Source: CAZPQN01 sp964588795 (GTDB lineage Bacteria; Fidelibacterota; UBA2242). From it: a stretch of DNA of 64,000 nucleotides. The stretch covers positions 1 through 64,000 of the forward strand of contig CAZPQN010000001.1 in the NCBI GenBank assembly GCA_964588795.1, given 5' to 3'. The position numbers were made by a program, and so were the translations under genes. The first letter of the stretch is position 1; each line of letters begins with the position of its first letter. Under the pieces are notes generated by a model. That model was given only the letters and a program-made list of their open reading frames with translations. It had not been told where the DNA came from and searched no databases. Shown here piece after piece: positions 8,826-16,775 of this stretch.

Positions 8826-8854
8826 TTGTCCATTAGAGATTCATTCTCTAAATT
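8826..8854 (+). promoter_or_regulatory. Sigma70-type promoter of the fol operon with overlapping palindrome
   Basis: The -35 is TTGTCC (8826-8831), the spacer is 17 bases, and the -10 is TAAATT (8849-8854). TTAGAGA-N5-TCTCTAA (8833-8851), a perfect 7-bp-arm inverted repeat, covers the spacer and the start of the -10 box, the position of a repressor operator. folB starts 24 bases after the -10. Confidence 0.6.
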
Positions 8855-8878
8855 TTCATCAATTAAATAGGATCACTA

Positions 8879-9256
8879 ATGGGTGTTGTCAGACTGAAAA
8901 ATATGGTTTTCTACGGGTATCACGGGGTGGCGGAACCGGAAAAAATCCTCGGCGGCAAGATCGAAGTGGACGCCGAACTGCAGTTCGATATGTCCAAAGC
9001 CATTCAGAGCGACCACTTGAACGATACCATCAACTACGAAACTGTATATAAACTGATTCACGATGTCGTGACTAATTCCAAATTCTTCCTGATCGAAGCT
9101 CTGGCCGGAAAAATCATCGGCACTATTTTTAAAACTTATCAGGTTGACGCCATCACCGTGCGCGTCCGCAAACCCAACGCACCCATTAAGGGCGTTCTCG
9201 ATACGGTAGAAGTCGAGGTCATGCGCAATCGTCAAGAAATGAGTCGCATGGGTTGA
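8879..9256 (+). CDS. folB: Dihydroneopterin aldolase
   Basis: Cleaves 7,8-dihydroneopterin to 6-hydroxymethyl-7,8-dihydropterin and glycolaldehyde in folate synthesis, in the cytoplasm. The 125-residue protein has the family signatures FYGYHGV near the N-terminus, the conserved INYETVY stretch, and KPNAPI followed by a VEVEV strand near the C-terminus. It is the first gene of a seven-gene run; its stop overlaps the TTG start of folK by three bases, giving translational coupling. A well-spaced promoter with a palindrome lies upstream. Confidence 0.95.
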   Translation: MGVVRLKNMVFYGYHGVAEPEKILGGKIEVDAELQFDMSKAIQSDHLNDTINYETVYKLIHDVVTNSKFFLIEALAGKIIGTIFKTYQVDAITVRVRKPNAPIKGVLDTVEVEVMRNRQEMSRMG

Positions 9257-9786
9257 AATACGCGCCGGTTTTACTGAGTTTAGGATCAAATCTAGGTGAC
9301 CGCGAGGACAACTTACGCCGGGCAATCCGGGCGTTAATGAGCCAAGCCGAGATCACTCTATTGGCTGTATCGTCTATCTATGAGACGGAACCGCTCTACT
9401 ATCGCGATCAGCCGTTTTTTTTCAATTTGGTACTGGCAGTGGCGACCGATCTGGAACCGTTAGATTTCTGGCGCCATTGTCGCCAAATCGAACAGAGCAT
9501 GGGACGACCGGATAACCGCCGCCCAAACGCGCCCCGGATCATCGACATCGACATCGTCAGCTTTGATAAACTCGTCCTTTCTACGGCGGAACTGCAAGTT
9601 CCCCATCCGCGCTTCACCGAACGCCGGTTCGTGCTCCAGCCAATGCGCGAAATTATGGCTGATCTGCAATGTCCGCCTTGTACGAAAACGGTTGCCGAGC
9701 TCGAAGAAAATTGCACCGATGACAGCTGCGTGGTTAAATTAAAACCCATGAGCGACGTGGCTATAAAAACTGATGGAGTGGCATGA
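9253..9786 (+). CDS. folK: 2-amino-4-hydroxy-6-hydroxymethyldihydropteridine pyrophosphokinase
   Basis: Transfers pyrophosphate from ATP to 6-hydroxymethyl-7,8-dihydropterin, the step after FolB. Visible family motifs are LLSLGSNLGDRE at the N-terminus, ETEPLYYRDQPFF, and the metal-binding RIIDIDIVSF followed by VPHPRFTERRFVLQP. The start is TTG inside the end of folB; no in-frame ATG precedes the SLGSN motif. At 177 residues it is slightly longer than the typical enzyme, with a C-terminal extension of about 20 residues. Its stop overlaps the next ATG (ATGA). Confidence 0.95.
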   Translation: MKYAPVLLSLGSNLGDREDNLRRAIRALMSQAEITLLAVSSIYETEPLYYRDQPFFFNLVLAVATDLEPLDFWRHCRQIEQSMGRPDNRRPNAPRIIDIDIVSFDKLVLSTAELQVPHPRFTERRFVLQPMREIMADLQCPPCTKTVAELEENCTDDSCVVKLKPMSDVAIKTDGVA

Positions 9787-10424
9787 AGAACCTTTATTTT
9801 CTCGTGATTGAAGGAGTGATCGGCGCCGGTAAGACGACCCTGGCGCGCATCTTGGCCGAAAAACTTACCGCTAAAATCGTGCTCGAAAAATTCGAAGAAA
9901 ATCCATTCCTGGAGGATTTTTACCGCGAACCGGAACGCTACGCTTTTCAGACCCAGCTCTACTTTCTGCTCAGCCGCTATCGTCAGCAGATGGATTTGAA
10001 ACAGATTGACCTGTTTACTTCCATGCTCGTCAGCGATTACATGTTCGCCAAAGACAAATTGTTCGCCACCCTGAATTTAGACGAAAAAGAGATGACGCTG
10101 TATAACCTGATCGCCCAGCAACTTGAAAAAGATCTGCCGAAACCCGACCTCGTGGTGTACCTGCAAGCCAGTACCGACCATCTGATGAGCAACATCCGCA
10201 AGCGCGGCCGTAGCTACGAACGCAATATGTCGCGTGATTACATCGATTCACTAAATCAGATTTACAACGAGTTCTTCTTTCGCTACAAAGACAGCCCCTT
10301 GATCATCATCAACACCAATGAAATTGACTTTGTGGACAATGAAAACGATCTCAACGAACTCATCGAAGCTATCCGCAAGCCCATCACTGGGACGGTTTAC
10401 TATAATCCCGACCGGAAAAAATAA
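9783..10424 (+). CDS. Deoxynucleoside kinase
   Basis: Phosphorylates deoxyribonucleosides to their 5'-monophosphates for salvage. The P-loop is GVIGAGKTTL near residues 11-20; the substrate-binding EKFEENPFLEDFY and QTQLYFLLSRYRQ segments and the arginine-rich lid region (KRGRSYERNM) match the dCK/dGK-type family, at 213 residues. Specificity (dG, dA or dC) cannot be settled from sequence. The gene overlaps folK by four bases and is followed two bases later by a small membrane protein gene. Confidence 0.9.
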   Translation: MKNLYFLVIEGVIGAGKTTLARILAEKLTAKIVLEKFEENPFLEDFYREPERYAFQTQLYFLLSRYRQQMDLKQIDLFTSMLVSDYMFAKDKLFATLNLDEKEMTLYNLIAQQLEKDLPKPDLVVYLQASTDHLMSNIRKRGRSYERNMSRDYIDSLNQIYNEFFFRYKDSPLIIINTNEIDFVDNENDLNELIEAIRKPITGTVYYNPDRKK

Positions 10425-10426
10425 CC

Positions 10427-10606
10427 ATGTTCCGTTTTCTGGCCATACTTCTGCTCTTCTATTTGTTCTGGAAAATTGTCCCGGCCATTTTGCGGGTTGG
10501 CATTCGCCGTAATCTCAAAAAACAGCCCCCGCCACCTTCTTTAAACATCGATAAGAGCGAGATCGAGGATGCTGAATTTAAGGAAATCGAACCCCCGCGG
10601 AATTGA
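10427..10606 (+). CDS. Small single-pass membrane protein (DUF4834-like)
   Basis: A 59-residue protein not recognised by usual length cut-offs. Residues 1-23 form one hydrophobic segment (MFRFLAILLLFYLFWKIVP), followed by a basic stretch, a proline run and an acidic tail (IEDAEFKEIEP). The layout and the acidic DAEFKEIE-type tail resemble the short DUF4834 proteins of FCB bacteria; that assignment is from memory. It begins two bases after the kinase stop and overlaps the next gene by 38 bases. Function unknown. Confidence 0.6.
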   Translation: MFRFLAILLLFYLFWKIVPAILRVGIRRNLKKQPPPPSLNIDKSEIEDAEFKEIEPPRN

Positions 10607-11249
10607 ACGCGACCGCAGTTTGCTCAACCAACTGCTCAATCTAATCATCATTCTCACCATCATCGTGGTGGTTTCCGCGATCTTCACCCTTTTCCTGCCG
10701 GCCCGAGATGCCAGCCCACAAGCCTGGGAGCGGTTGATAAATGAATATCTGCGACGCTATCCCGCGGCTGAATCAGCGGACATCTACAAATTGGTCTATC
10801 AGGGTACCGTCGGGTCAGCCCATCTGGGCAGCGATACGACCATGATCCGCCATTTCCTGGAGCAGGAGCTTGTCTCGATCGAGCCGGATTCCGGGGATTT
10901 GATCGAACGCATTTGCCCGTCGGACATTTATATGCGCATCAATCTGCGCCGTTACAAATTGGAAGGCGGCGATCCAGGCCAACTTGTAAAAATCGTGGCG
11001 AATTCGGGTGATACTACCCTCGCCGCCCAAAAACGTTTTATCAAACGCTGGCAATTGATCAGAGAGCTCGTTAAAAAGGGGAAAATTCCCCTCAATCCAA
11101 ATGCCTTTGAAAAGTTTGACGCCGAAATTGTCGCACTGAACTATCCGGTGATTCATCACTCGCCGCAGTATTCCGAAAAATATCAGCCTGCCTACCGGGT
11201 GGTGCGTAAGAGAATCTGGGATAAATACAATTCTCTCCATAAGAAATGA
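10569..11249 (+). CDS. Membrane-anchored protein of unknown function
   Basis: 226 residues with one membrane segment at about 22-44 (LLNLIIILTIIVVVSAIFTL) and a soluble C-terminal domain of about 170 residues, probably outside the cytoplasm. The soluble part contains DIYKLVYQGTVGSAHLG, and later DIYMRINLRRYKLEGG, which look like conserved family motifs, but I do not recognise a named domain. The ATG at 10569 is inside the preceding small gene, with GAGG directly before it; a TTG at 10620 is an alternative start. Its stop overlaps the next ATG. Confidence 0.7.
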   Translation: MLNLRKSNPRGIERDRSLLNQLLNLIIILTIIVVVSAIFTLFLPARDASPQAWERLINEYLRRYPAAESADIYKLVYQGTVGSAHLGSDTTMIRHFLEQELVSIEPDSGDLIERICPSDIYMRINLRRYKLEGGDPGQLVKIVANSGDTTLAAQKRFIKRWQLIRELVKKGKIPLNPNAFEKFDAEIVALNYPVIHHSPQYSEKYQPAYRVVRKRIWDKYNSLHKK

Positions 11250-11677
11250 GCATAATCATCTTTGTCATCCCGCTTGCGATTGGATTTCTGAGCGCTTATA
11301 TCCAAATCAAAAGCCGCAATGCACCGTTGCGTAAACGACTCGCGGCACTGCTTTTAGTTACCGTCGCCATCTCATTTATTCTCGGTTTCCGGGCTTATCG
11401 CCTGCGCACGATTGATATCAACACACTGTACACCATTCTCGTCAACGCCGGTACGGCAATCGGGATCCTGATCCTTTTCGAAAGATTGCTATTAAAGTTC
11501 ATTTGGATGCCCCTGGTGGCAGGATTGACCATTGGACTGATTGCTCTGATTATCGTCCATCAACATGTCCAGGATCTCGACCGGGCGACGATGCTTCAGG
11601 GTTTGTGCATTGGTTTGGGCTATCTGCTCTGCGGAATTGTCCTGAAAAACTGGCGCCGCGCATGCCCCAAGTCGTAG
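11246..11677 (+). CDS. Small multi-pass membrane protein of unknown function
   Basis: 143 residues with about five predicted membrane helices (roughly 2-19, 33-50, 62-82, 86-106, 118-134) and a basic C-terminus (KNWRRACPKS). No family recognised. It overlaps its upstream neighbour by four bases and its downstream neighbour by 16, so it is translationally locked into the folate/kinase operon. There are no catalytic-looking polar motifs. Confidence 0.75.
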   Translation: MSIIIFVIPLAIGFLSAYIQIKSRNAPLRKRLAALLLVTVAISFILGFRAYRLRTIDINTLYTILVNAGTAIGILILFERLLLKFIWMPLVAGLTIGLIALIIVHQHVQDLDRATMLQGLCIGLGYLLCGIVLKNWRRACPKS

Positions 11678-12570
11678 TCACCGGTGCCAGCGGTTTTTTG
11701 GGCGGACACCTGACGCACCTCGCGGCTGAAAAATTCCAGACTGCCGGTTTCTACTCCTCTTTTGCTTTTGAAATGCCCGGCGTGAGCATGCAGGCGGTGG
11801 ATTTTTCTCATCCGGATAAAATTCGATTGGCACTCGACAAATTTCAACCCGATTGTATCATTCATAATGCGGCTTTAGCCAATCCGGACGTCTGCGAGCG
11901 CAATCCCGAACTGGCTGATCTGATCAACGTCAAGGCCACGCAAACGATAGCGGATTGGGCGCAGGCTAACGGCTGTCGCCTGATTTACACTTCAACCGAC
12001 ATGGTATTCGACGGAAACCAGGGATTCTACTCCGAAAACGATACTCCCCAACCTTTAAGTGTTTACGGAAAAAGCAAGGCCGCGGCGGAAAAAGCCGTGC
12101 TGGCTATTCACTCCACGGCTGTCGTTTGCCGATTAGCTTTAATGTTCGGTCGGGGAATCTTTTTACGTCCGTATGCATCCACTTGGCTGGAGCGGGAATT
12201 ATTGAGTCGCTCAAAGTCATCAGATGCGTCTCCACTACGGCTTTTTTCTGATCAATTTCGCAGTATGCTCAGCGTTCGGAATGCGGCGCGGGCAATTCTC
12301 GAACTTTGCGAAAATCAGTTTCAGGGAATACTGCACATCGGAGGAACGGAGCGCATTGATCGTTATTCTTTCGGACGACGTTTATGTGCTATTTTGAAGG
12401 TGTCGCCTGGCTTGATTCAGCCGGTGAATTTTACCTCCAACTCCACTACTGCCCCGCGTCCCAAAGATGTCAGCTTGAATATCACCCTCGCCCAAAGAAT
12501 TCTAAAGACACCACTCCTGAATATCGCCGACGGGTTAAAGGATGCCTACGCGAATCCGGAAAAAGCCTGA
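11662..12570 (+). CDS. RmlD-like NAD(P)-dependent sugar-nucleotide reductase
   Basis: An extended short-chain dehydrogenase related to dTDP-4-dehydrorhamnose reductase. The N-terminal VVTGASGFLGGHL is the nucleotide-binding glycine motif, IHNAALANPDVCE and YTSTDMVFDG follow, and the catalytic pair is in YGKSK, with RLALMFGRG after it. At 302 residues it has RmlD length. I start at ATG 11662, inside the end of the previous gene. No rmlA, rmlB or rmlC is nearby, so the rhamnose role is not assured. Confidence 0.85.
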   Translation: MPQVVVTGASGFLGGHLTHLAAEKFQTAGFYSSFAFEMPGVSMQAVDFSHPDKIRLALDKFQPDCIIHNAALANPDVCERNPELADLINVKATQTIADWAQANGCRLIYTSTDMVFDGNQGFYSENDTPQPLSVYGKSKAAAEKAVLAIHSTAVVCRLALMFGRGIFLRPYASTWLERELLSRSKSSDASPLRLFSDQFRSMLSVRNAARAILELCENQFQGILHIGGTERIDRYSFGRRLCAILKVSPGLIQPVNFTSNSTTAPRPKDVSLNITLAQRILKTPLLNIADGLKDAYANPEKA

Positions 12571-13695
12571 CTATTTGACCAAGGTGATCGGTTTTACGTG
12601 CTCGCTTTCACCTTCGCGCAGGCGGCAGAAGTAAATTCCACTCGGAAACCGACCGGCATTCCAGCTTACCCTGTACATCCCGGAAGGTTGATATTCGTCA
12701 ACTAGTTTTGCCACATGACGACCGCGAAAATCAAAAATATCGAGCGTGATCCGAGTCGGTTGCCCGATTGTGTACCTGATTGTCATATCGCCATTAAATG
12801 GATTAGGATAAGTCGAGATAGCCATGCGCTCGGCGAGCAAGGGCTTTTCCCCGACATGCTGTGTTTCCGCAGTGCGCGTAAAATAGCCCGCGGCTTCGCT
12901 GAGAGTCATATATTTTATCCGACCTCCATAACGGGTGTTCAGTGAATCCAGCAATGCTCCAATCCACGTGACGACTACTCCGTTCTCATAACCCTGCCGG
13001 ATGAAGTAATCATGCAGGAGTAAACAATAATAACCCGACGATTCCCCAATATTACGGATACTATTCAGGGCACTTGTCAGCTGGGCGTCAAATTTGCCGC
13101 TGGTCAGGCTCCAGGTGAACTCCGCTACACTGCCAACATTGAACAGGTCTTGAAAAATTGTATCAGTATAGGGTGTACCGCTGGACAAATATCTGAATCC
13201 GTTGTCCAGCAGAATGCGATAGGTAGTCGTATCGACTGCATGCGCCGGCGGGACAAACAGGCGTGGTTGGTAGTCCAGACTATCCTGCATTATTTTCATT
13301 CCCAGCTTCAGCAACGAGTCCTGGAATGCATAGTCGAAATGATAACTCTGGGCCGAGCAATAGAATTCATGTCCGGTCGAACCGCATTTCGAACAAATGT
13401 GATTATATCCATGCTGGCAAATTTCGTTACCCTGCGTCAGCGTCTCGTGCAATTCCCGGACAATCACCCCGTCGGTGTTTTGGGATTCGATCAGACGGTG
13501 TGGGATTACCGCCCAGGTGACTTTGCCGCCCCGGCTGTTCACCGCCTGGGCAAAGGGTTCTATACTGCGGGGCAGGTAGGTTACATTGCGGGATAGAATA
13601 TCATCAACACGAATACAAAAAATCAGTGTATCACTGGCTTGGAGCCCGACCACCAGTAACAAGCATAGCACGAGGATTTTTTGACGGTTTTGCAT
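12571..13695 (-). CDS. Secreted polysaccharide deacetylase-like protein (DUF2334-like) with sorting domain
   Basis: Predicted exported protein: signal peptide at residues 1-20 (start 13695, MQNRQKILVLCLLLV), then a (beta/alpha) deacetylase-type domain with IRVDDIL (the Asp pair), a metal-type HGYNH motif at about residue 115, and PPAHAVD. The motif is followed by an unusual Cys pattern, CSKC...FYC, not part of the canonical deacetylase site. Residues 295-374 form a C-terminal sorting domain (TYPNPFNGDMTIRYTIG onward). A longer frame to 13815 is rejected because it has no signal peptide. Likely substrate: a cell-surface or environmental glycan. Confidence 0.8.
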   Translation of the reverse strand: MQNRQKILVLCLLLVVGLQASDTLIFCIRVDDILSRNVTYLPRSIEPFAQAVNSRGGKVTWAVIPHRLIESQNTDGVIVRELHETLTQGNEICQHGYNHICSKCGSTGHEFYCSAQSYHFDYAFQDSLLKLGMKIMQDSLDYQPRLFVPPAHAVDTTTYRILLDNGFRYLSSGTPYTDTIFQDLFNVGSVAEFTWSLTSGKFDAQLTSALNSIRNIGESSGYYCLLLHDYFIRQGYENGVVVTWIGALLDSLNTRYGGRIKYMTLSEAAGYFTRTAETQHVGEKPLLAERMAISTYPNPFNGDMTIRYTIGQPTRITLDIFDFRGRHVAKLVDEYQPSGMYRVSWNAGRFPSGIYFCRLREGESEHVKPITLVK

Positions 13696-13769
13696 AGATG
13701 AATAACGATCTAATTTAGGAAACTGCCTGCTTGTCGCCAAGAGAGTGTTGCCCTCCGCCCGCTTTTCAC

Positions 13770-13798
13770 TTGAAATTTTGAGCCGATTGGCGTATGCT
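13770..13798 (+). promoter_or_regulatory. Sigma70-type promoter of the MFS transporter
   Basis: TTGAAA (13770-13775), a 17-base spacer and TATGCT (13793-13798). The transcript would start near 13805, which supports the ATG at 13832 over the upstream ATG at 13745. Confidence 0.65.
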
Positions 13799-13831
13799 AT
13801 CACACTCATTATCAATTTAAATCAGGAAAAT

Positions 13832-15229
13832 ATGATATCTGATAGCCAGCGAACGACCCGAGTCATCGCATCGATAGTGACGGGAATGGGTGCTTTTCTG
13901 ACACCCTTTCTTGGCTCAGCAATAAACATTGCCCTGCCAGCTATCGGGCGAGAATTTCAATTAAACACCATCACCATCGGTTGGATAGCAACGGTCTATT
14001 TGCTAACTGCGGTGATATTCCTCGTTCCGATAGGCCGGCTGGCGGATATTTACGGACGAAAACGCATTTTCAGGCTCGGGACGGTGATTTTTACTCTGGC
14101 TTCCCTGGCCTGTGGATTCTCCAACTCCGCGCTGATGTTAATCGCGACGCGCATTCTGCAGGGCATCGGCAGTCCGATGATTTTCGGGACTGGCGTCGCC
14201 ATCCTGACCTCGATTTATCCCGCCGGTCAAAAAGGCAAAGCTATCGGCATCAACACCGCCGCAGTGTACCTCGGGCTTTCCACGGGTCCGTTCTTGGGTG
14301 GTCTGCTGACCCAGTATTTAGGCTGGCGTTCGATCTTTTTCCTGGCAGGTTCATTTGGATTGATTGCCTTTATCCTGGTGTATTTCTATCTGCGGGATGA
14401 ATGGGCTGAAGCCCGGGGAGAAAAATTTGACTGGCAGGGAGCCTTCATTTACGGGCTGATGATTTCGACGCTGATGTACGGATTTTCCCGCCTGCCTGAC
14501 CGGATGGGTTTTGGTTTTATCGGATGCGGGGCATTGGGCAGTGTTCTTTTTATCTGGTGGGAAATGCGCGTCGTGAATCCCGTCCTCGAAATTCGCCTGT
14601 TTCGTTCGAACACCGTCTTCGCTTTATCTAATTTGGCCGCTCTGATCAACTACAGTGCCACTTTCGCGGTCGGCTTCCTGCTCAGTTTATATCTGCAATA
14701 CGTTAAATACTTCAGCCCGCGTCAGGCAGGTCTGCTCCTCGTAATCCAACCTCTAATCCAGACAATTTTCTCGCCTATCACCGGCCGGTTCTCGGATAAA
14801 ATCGAGCCCCGTTTGGTGGCTTCAGCTGGAATGGGCATTACCTCGCTCGGCTTATTGGCTTTGACCTTCATCCAAAGCACAACGCCCGTCGCGCTGATTG
14901 CCGGAAGTCTGTTTCTACTCGGCATGGGATTCGCGTTTTTTTCATCACCCAATACCAACGCTGTCATGAGTTCTGTCGAAAGGCGCTTTTACGGCGTCGC
15001 TTCCGGAACGCTCGGGACAATGCGACTCACCGGACAGATGCTTTCGCTGGGCATTTCTTTACTGATTATCTCCATCTATGTCGGGCAGGTCCGTATCAGC
15101 CCGGATAATTTTCCTCAATTTTTGAAAAGCATTCGCACGGCTTTTGCTTTCTTCGCTGGAATCTGTTTTATTGGAATACTAGCCAGTTTAGCACGCGGAA
15201 AAGTCCAGCCCACTTATCACATTCGATAA
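13832..15229 (+). CDS. MFS transporter, DHA2 (14-TM) drug/proton antiporter type
   Basis: A 465-residue inner-membrane transporter of the EmrB/QacA-like group. Motif A between helices 2 and 3 is GRLADIYGRKR; the motif C-like stretch GLSTGPFLGGLL follows, and about 14 hydrophobic segments can be counted. I start at ATG 13832, preceded by AGGAAA and by a promoter ending at 13798. Substrate cannot be inferred; no adaptor (EmrA) or outer-membrane channel is adjacent. It is transcribed divergently from the deacetylase gene. Confidence 0.9.
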   Translation: MISDSQRTTRVIASIVTGMGAFLTPFLGSAINIALPAIGREFQLNTITIGWIATVYLLTAVIFLVPIGRLADIYGRKRIFRLGTVIFTLASLACGFSNSALMLIATRILQGIGSPMIFGTGVAILTSIYPAGQKGKAIGINTAAVYLGLSTGPFLGGLLTQYLGWRSIFFLAGSFGLIAFILVYFYLRDEWAEARGEKFDWQGAFIYGLMISTLMYGFSRLPDRMGFGFIGCGALGSVLFIWWEMRVVNPVLEIRLFRSNTVFALSNLAALINYSATFAVGFLLSLYLQYVKYFSPRQAGLLLVIQPLIQTIFSPITGRFSDKIEPRLVASAGMGITSLGLLALTFIQSTTPVALIAGSLFLLGMGFAFFSSPNTNAVMSSVERRFYGVASGTLGTMRLTGQMLSLGISLLIISIYVGQVRISPDNFPQFLKSIRTAFAFFAGICFIGILASLARGKVQPTYHIR

Positions 15230-15274
15230 ATTTAAAATACCAATTGTTTATTATTCAGGATATTTATGCATTTC

Positions 15275-15320
15275 TTGCATTATATTCATTGGATATTTAA
15301 TATATTCATCGTATATTCAA
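15275..15320 (+). promoter_or_regulatory. lrp promoter overlapped by phased TATATTCA repeats
   Basis: TTGCAT (15275-15280), a 17-base spacer, then TAATAT (15298-15303). TATATTCA occurs at 15281, 15301 and 15312, starting in the spacer and running through the transcription start, at 20- and 11-base intervals. This suits cooperative binding of an Lrp-type octamer and negative autoregulation; the regulator assignment is an inference. Confidence 0.6.
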
Positions 15321-15336
15321 TAATATAGGCGAATAT

Positions 15337-15816
15337 ATGAATATTGACCATGTAGACTATCAAATTTTAAAAATCCTGCAAGCTGACGGGCGCATCAGCA
15401 ATGTCGCGTTGGCACGGCAGGTGGGACTGGCACCCTCGGGAGTACTGGAACGGGTACGTCGTCTGGAAAAACGCGGGATCATCAAAGGTTATGAAGCCCG
15501 GTTAAATTCCACCGAGCTGGACCATGGATTAATCGCATTTATGGCTCTTAAAACCAGTGAACCGGTAGGAGTAATTGATTTAGCGCGGGAGCTCGCGCAA
15601 ATACCGGAAATTCAGGAAGTGCATCATTTGGCCGGTGAAGACTGTTATTTAATCAAACTGCGTGTCAGAGATAACGCCGCGCTCGCCCGGTTGATGCGTG
15701 ACCAATTGAGCAAATTCCCCGCGATTACAGCAACGCGTACGACGATCGTCCTCGAGACTATCAAGGAGACGATGCAGATCCCGGTGGGCGATACACCAAT
15801 TGGAGATGAAAGATGA
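15337..15816 (+). CDS. Lrp/AsnC family transcriptional regulator
   Basis: 159 residues: an N-terminal helix-turn-helix (DYQILKILQADGRISNVALA and the recognition helix near APSGVLERVRRLEKRG) and a C-terminal RAM effector domain (about residues 70-150, with the HHLAGEDCYLIKLRV core). Family members respond to amino acids and often repress their own gene. The stop overlaps the next ATG by four bases, so the Fe-S protein is translated with it. Upstream AT-rich DNA carries a promoter with phased repeats. Confidence 0.93.
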   Translation: MNIDHVDYQILKILQADGRISNVALARQVGLAPSGVLERVRRLEKRGIIKGYEARLNSTELDHGLIAFMALKTSEPVGVIDLARELAQIPEIQEVHHLAGEDCYLIKLRVRDNAALARLMRDQLSKFPAITATRTTIVLETIKETMQIPVGDTPIGDER

Positions 15817-16751
15817 ACGATCAGAATCGGGCGCGGGCTAAGGAGTGGTTAAACACTCTGGAGCGGAACGGTGTGCGGGCACAATTGATTCCTGTAGAAC
15901 GTCTGGATGACCTGAAAAGCAGATTTAAGGATTCCCTGCTTTCTTTCGGTACTGATCCCGGACTCTATGACCGCTATTTAAAAGGTTTTCGGTTTCGATG
16001 CAGTTCATCGTCTTATAGTTTAGTCAAGTCAATTCTATTGACGGCTTCTGCGCAACCGATGATGCGGGCTGATTTCACTGTTGACGGCCGGACGGTTGCA
16101 GTTCTGATTCCACCGACCTACTGTTACGCTACCGATGCCAAGATCATCCGGTTATGCAAGCAGAACTTAGAGCCGCATGGTTTCCGGTTGTCTAAGGTCA
16201 ATTTACCGGTCAAACTCTTAGCCGTATCCAGCGGGTTAGCCACTTACGGACGGAATAACATTACCTACATCCCCGGTATGGGCAGTTTTTTCCGTCTGCG
16301 CGCTTTCGGTTCTAATTTGCCCGCTATTGATTCGCAATGGTCGTCGCCCAAAATGTTGTCCAATTGTTCCGGTTGCACAGCCTGTTTAAAAAGTTGTCCT
16401 ACCGGTGCCATTCAGACGGAGCGCTTTATGATTAGGGCTGAAAAATGTCTGACTTATTTAAATGAAATTCCCGATGAATTCCCGGCCTGGCTGAACTCCG
16501 ATGCACACAACTGTCTGATTGGTTGTATGAGATGTCAGCAGCTGTGCCCTGAAAATCGGCAGTTTCGGCGCTGGATTGTCAGGAACGTGACGTTTTCAGC
16601 AGAAGAAACCGCCGAAATTTTGGATCATGGAGATTCAAAAATTCTGTCCCAGACCACCCGGCGCAAATTGCGTCAGATAAATCTGCTCAAAGAAATCAAA
16701 ATCCTGCCTCGCAACCTGAGAGCCATTCTTTTTAAGAAAACGGAGCCTTAA
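15813..16751 (+). CDS. 4Fe-4S double-cluster protein related to epoxyqueuosine reductase
   Basis: 312 residues. The C-terminal half has two ferredoxin-type clusters: NCSGCTACLKSCPTGAI, then EKCLTYL, then HNCLIGCMRCQQLCP, the layout of the QueG family. The N-terminal half differs clearly from classical QueG, so I do not assign queG. It is coupled to an Lrp regulator upstream and followed 24 bases later by a dihydrouridine synthase gene, which allows a tRNA-modification role (inference). Another family with the same double-cluster domain is equally possible. Confidence 0.75.
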   Translation: MNDQNRARAKEWLNTLERNGVRAQLIPVERLDDLKSRFKDSLLSFGTDPGLYDRYLKGFRFRCSSSSYSLVKSILLTASAQPMMRADFTVDGRTVAVLIPPTYCYATDAKIIRLCKQNLEPHGFRLSKVNLPVKLLAVSSGLATYGRNNITYIPGMGSFFRLRAFGSNLPAIDSQWSSPKMLSNCSGCTACLKSCPTGAIQTERFMIRAEKCLTYLNEIPDEFPAWLNSDAHNCLIGCMRCQQLCPENRQFRRWIVRNVTFSAEETAEILDHGDSKILSQTTRRKLRQINLLKEIKILPRNLRAILFKKTEP

Positions 16752-16775
16752 TCTGGTGCATCAAAGGGTTTGGCA

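Larger units (their letters stand above)
8563..8878. other. Divergent regulatory region, hsp20 operon and folB operon
   Basis: These 316 bases contain no gene I can support. An open frame starting at 8731 runs into folB in another frame and resembles nothing I know. The hsp20-proximal half holds the inverted-repeat cluster at 8657-8696; the folB-proximal end holds a good sigma70 promoter (8826-8854) with a palindrome across its spacer. Confidence 0.6.

Noticed and set aside
8731..9051. Open frame overlapping folB
   Set aside because: It overlaps the start of folB in a different frame, carries no recognisable motif and has no ribosome site; folB is certain.
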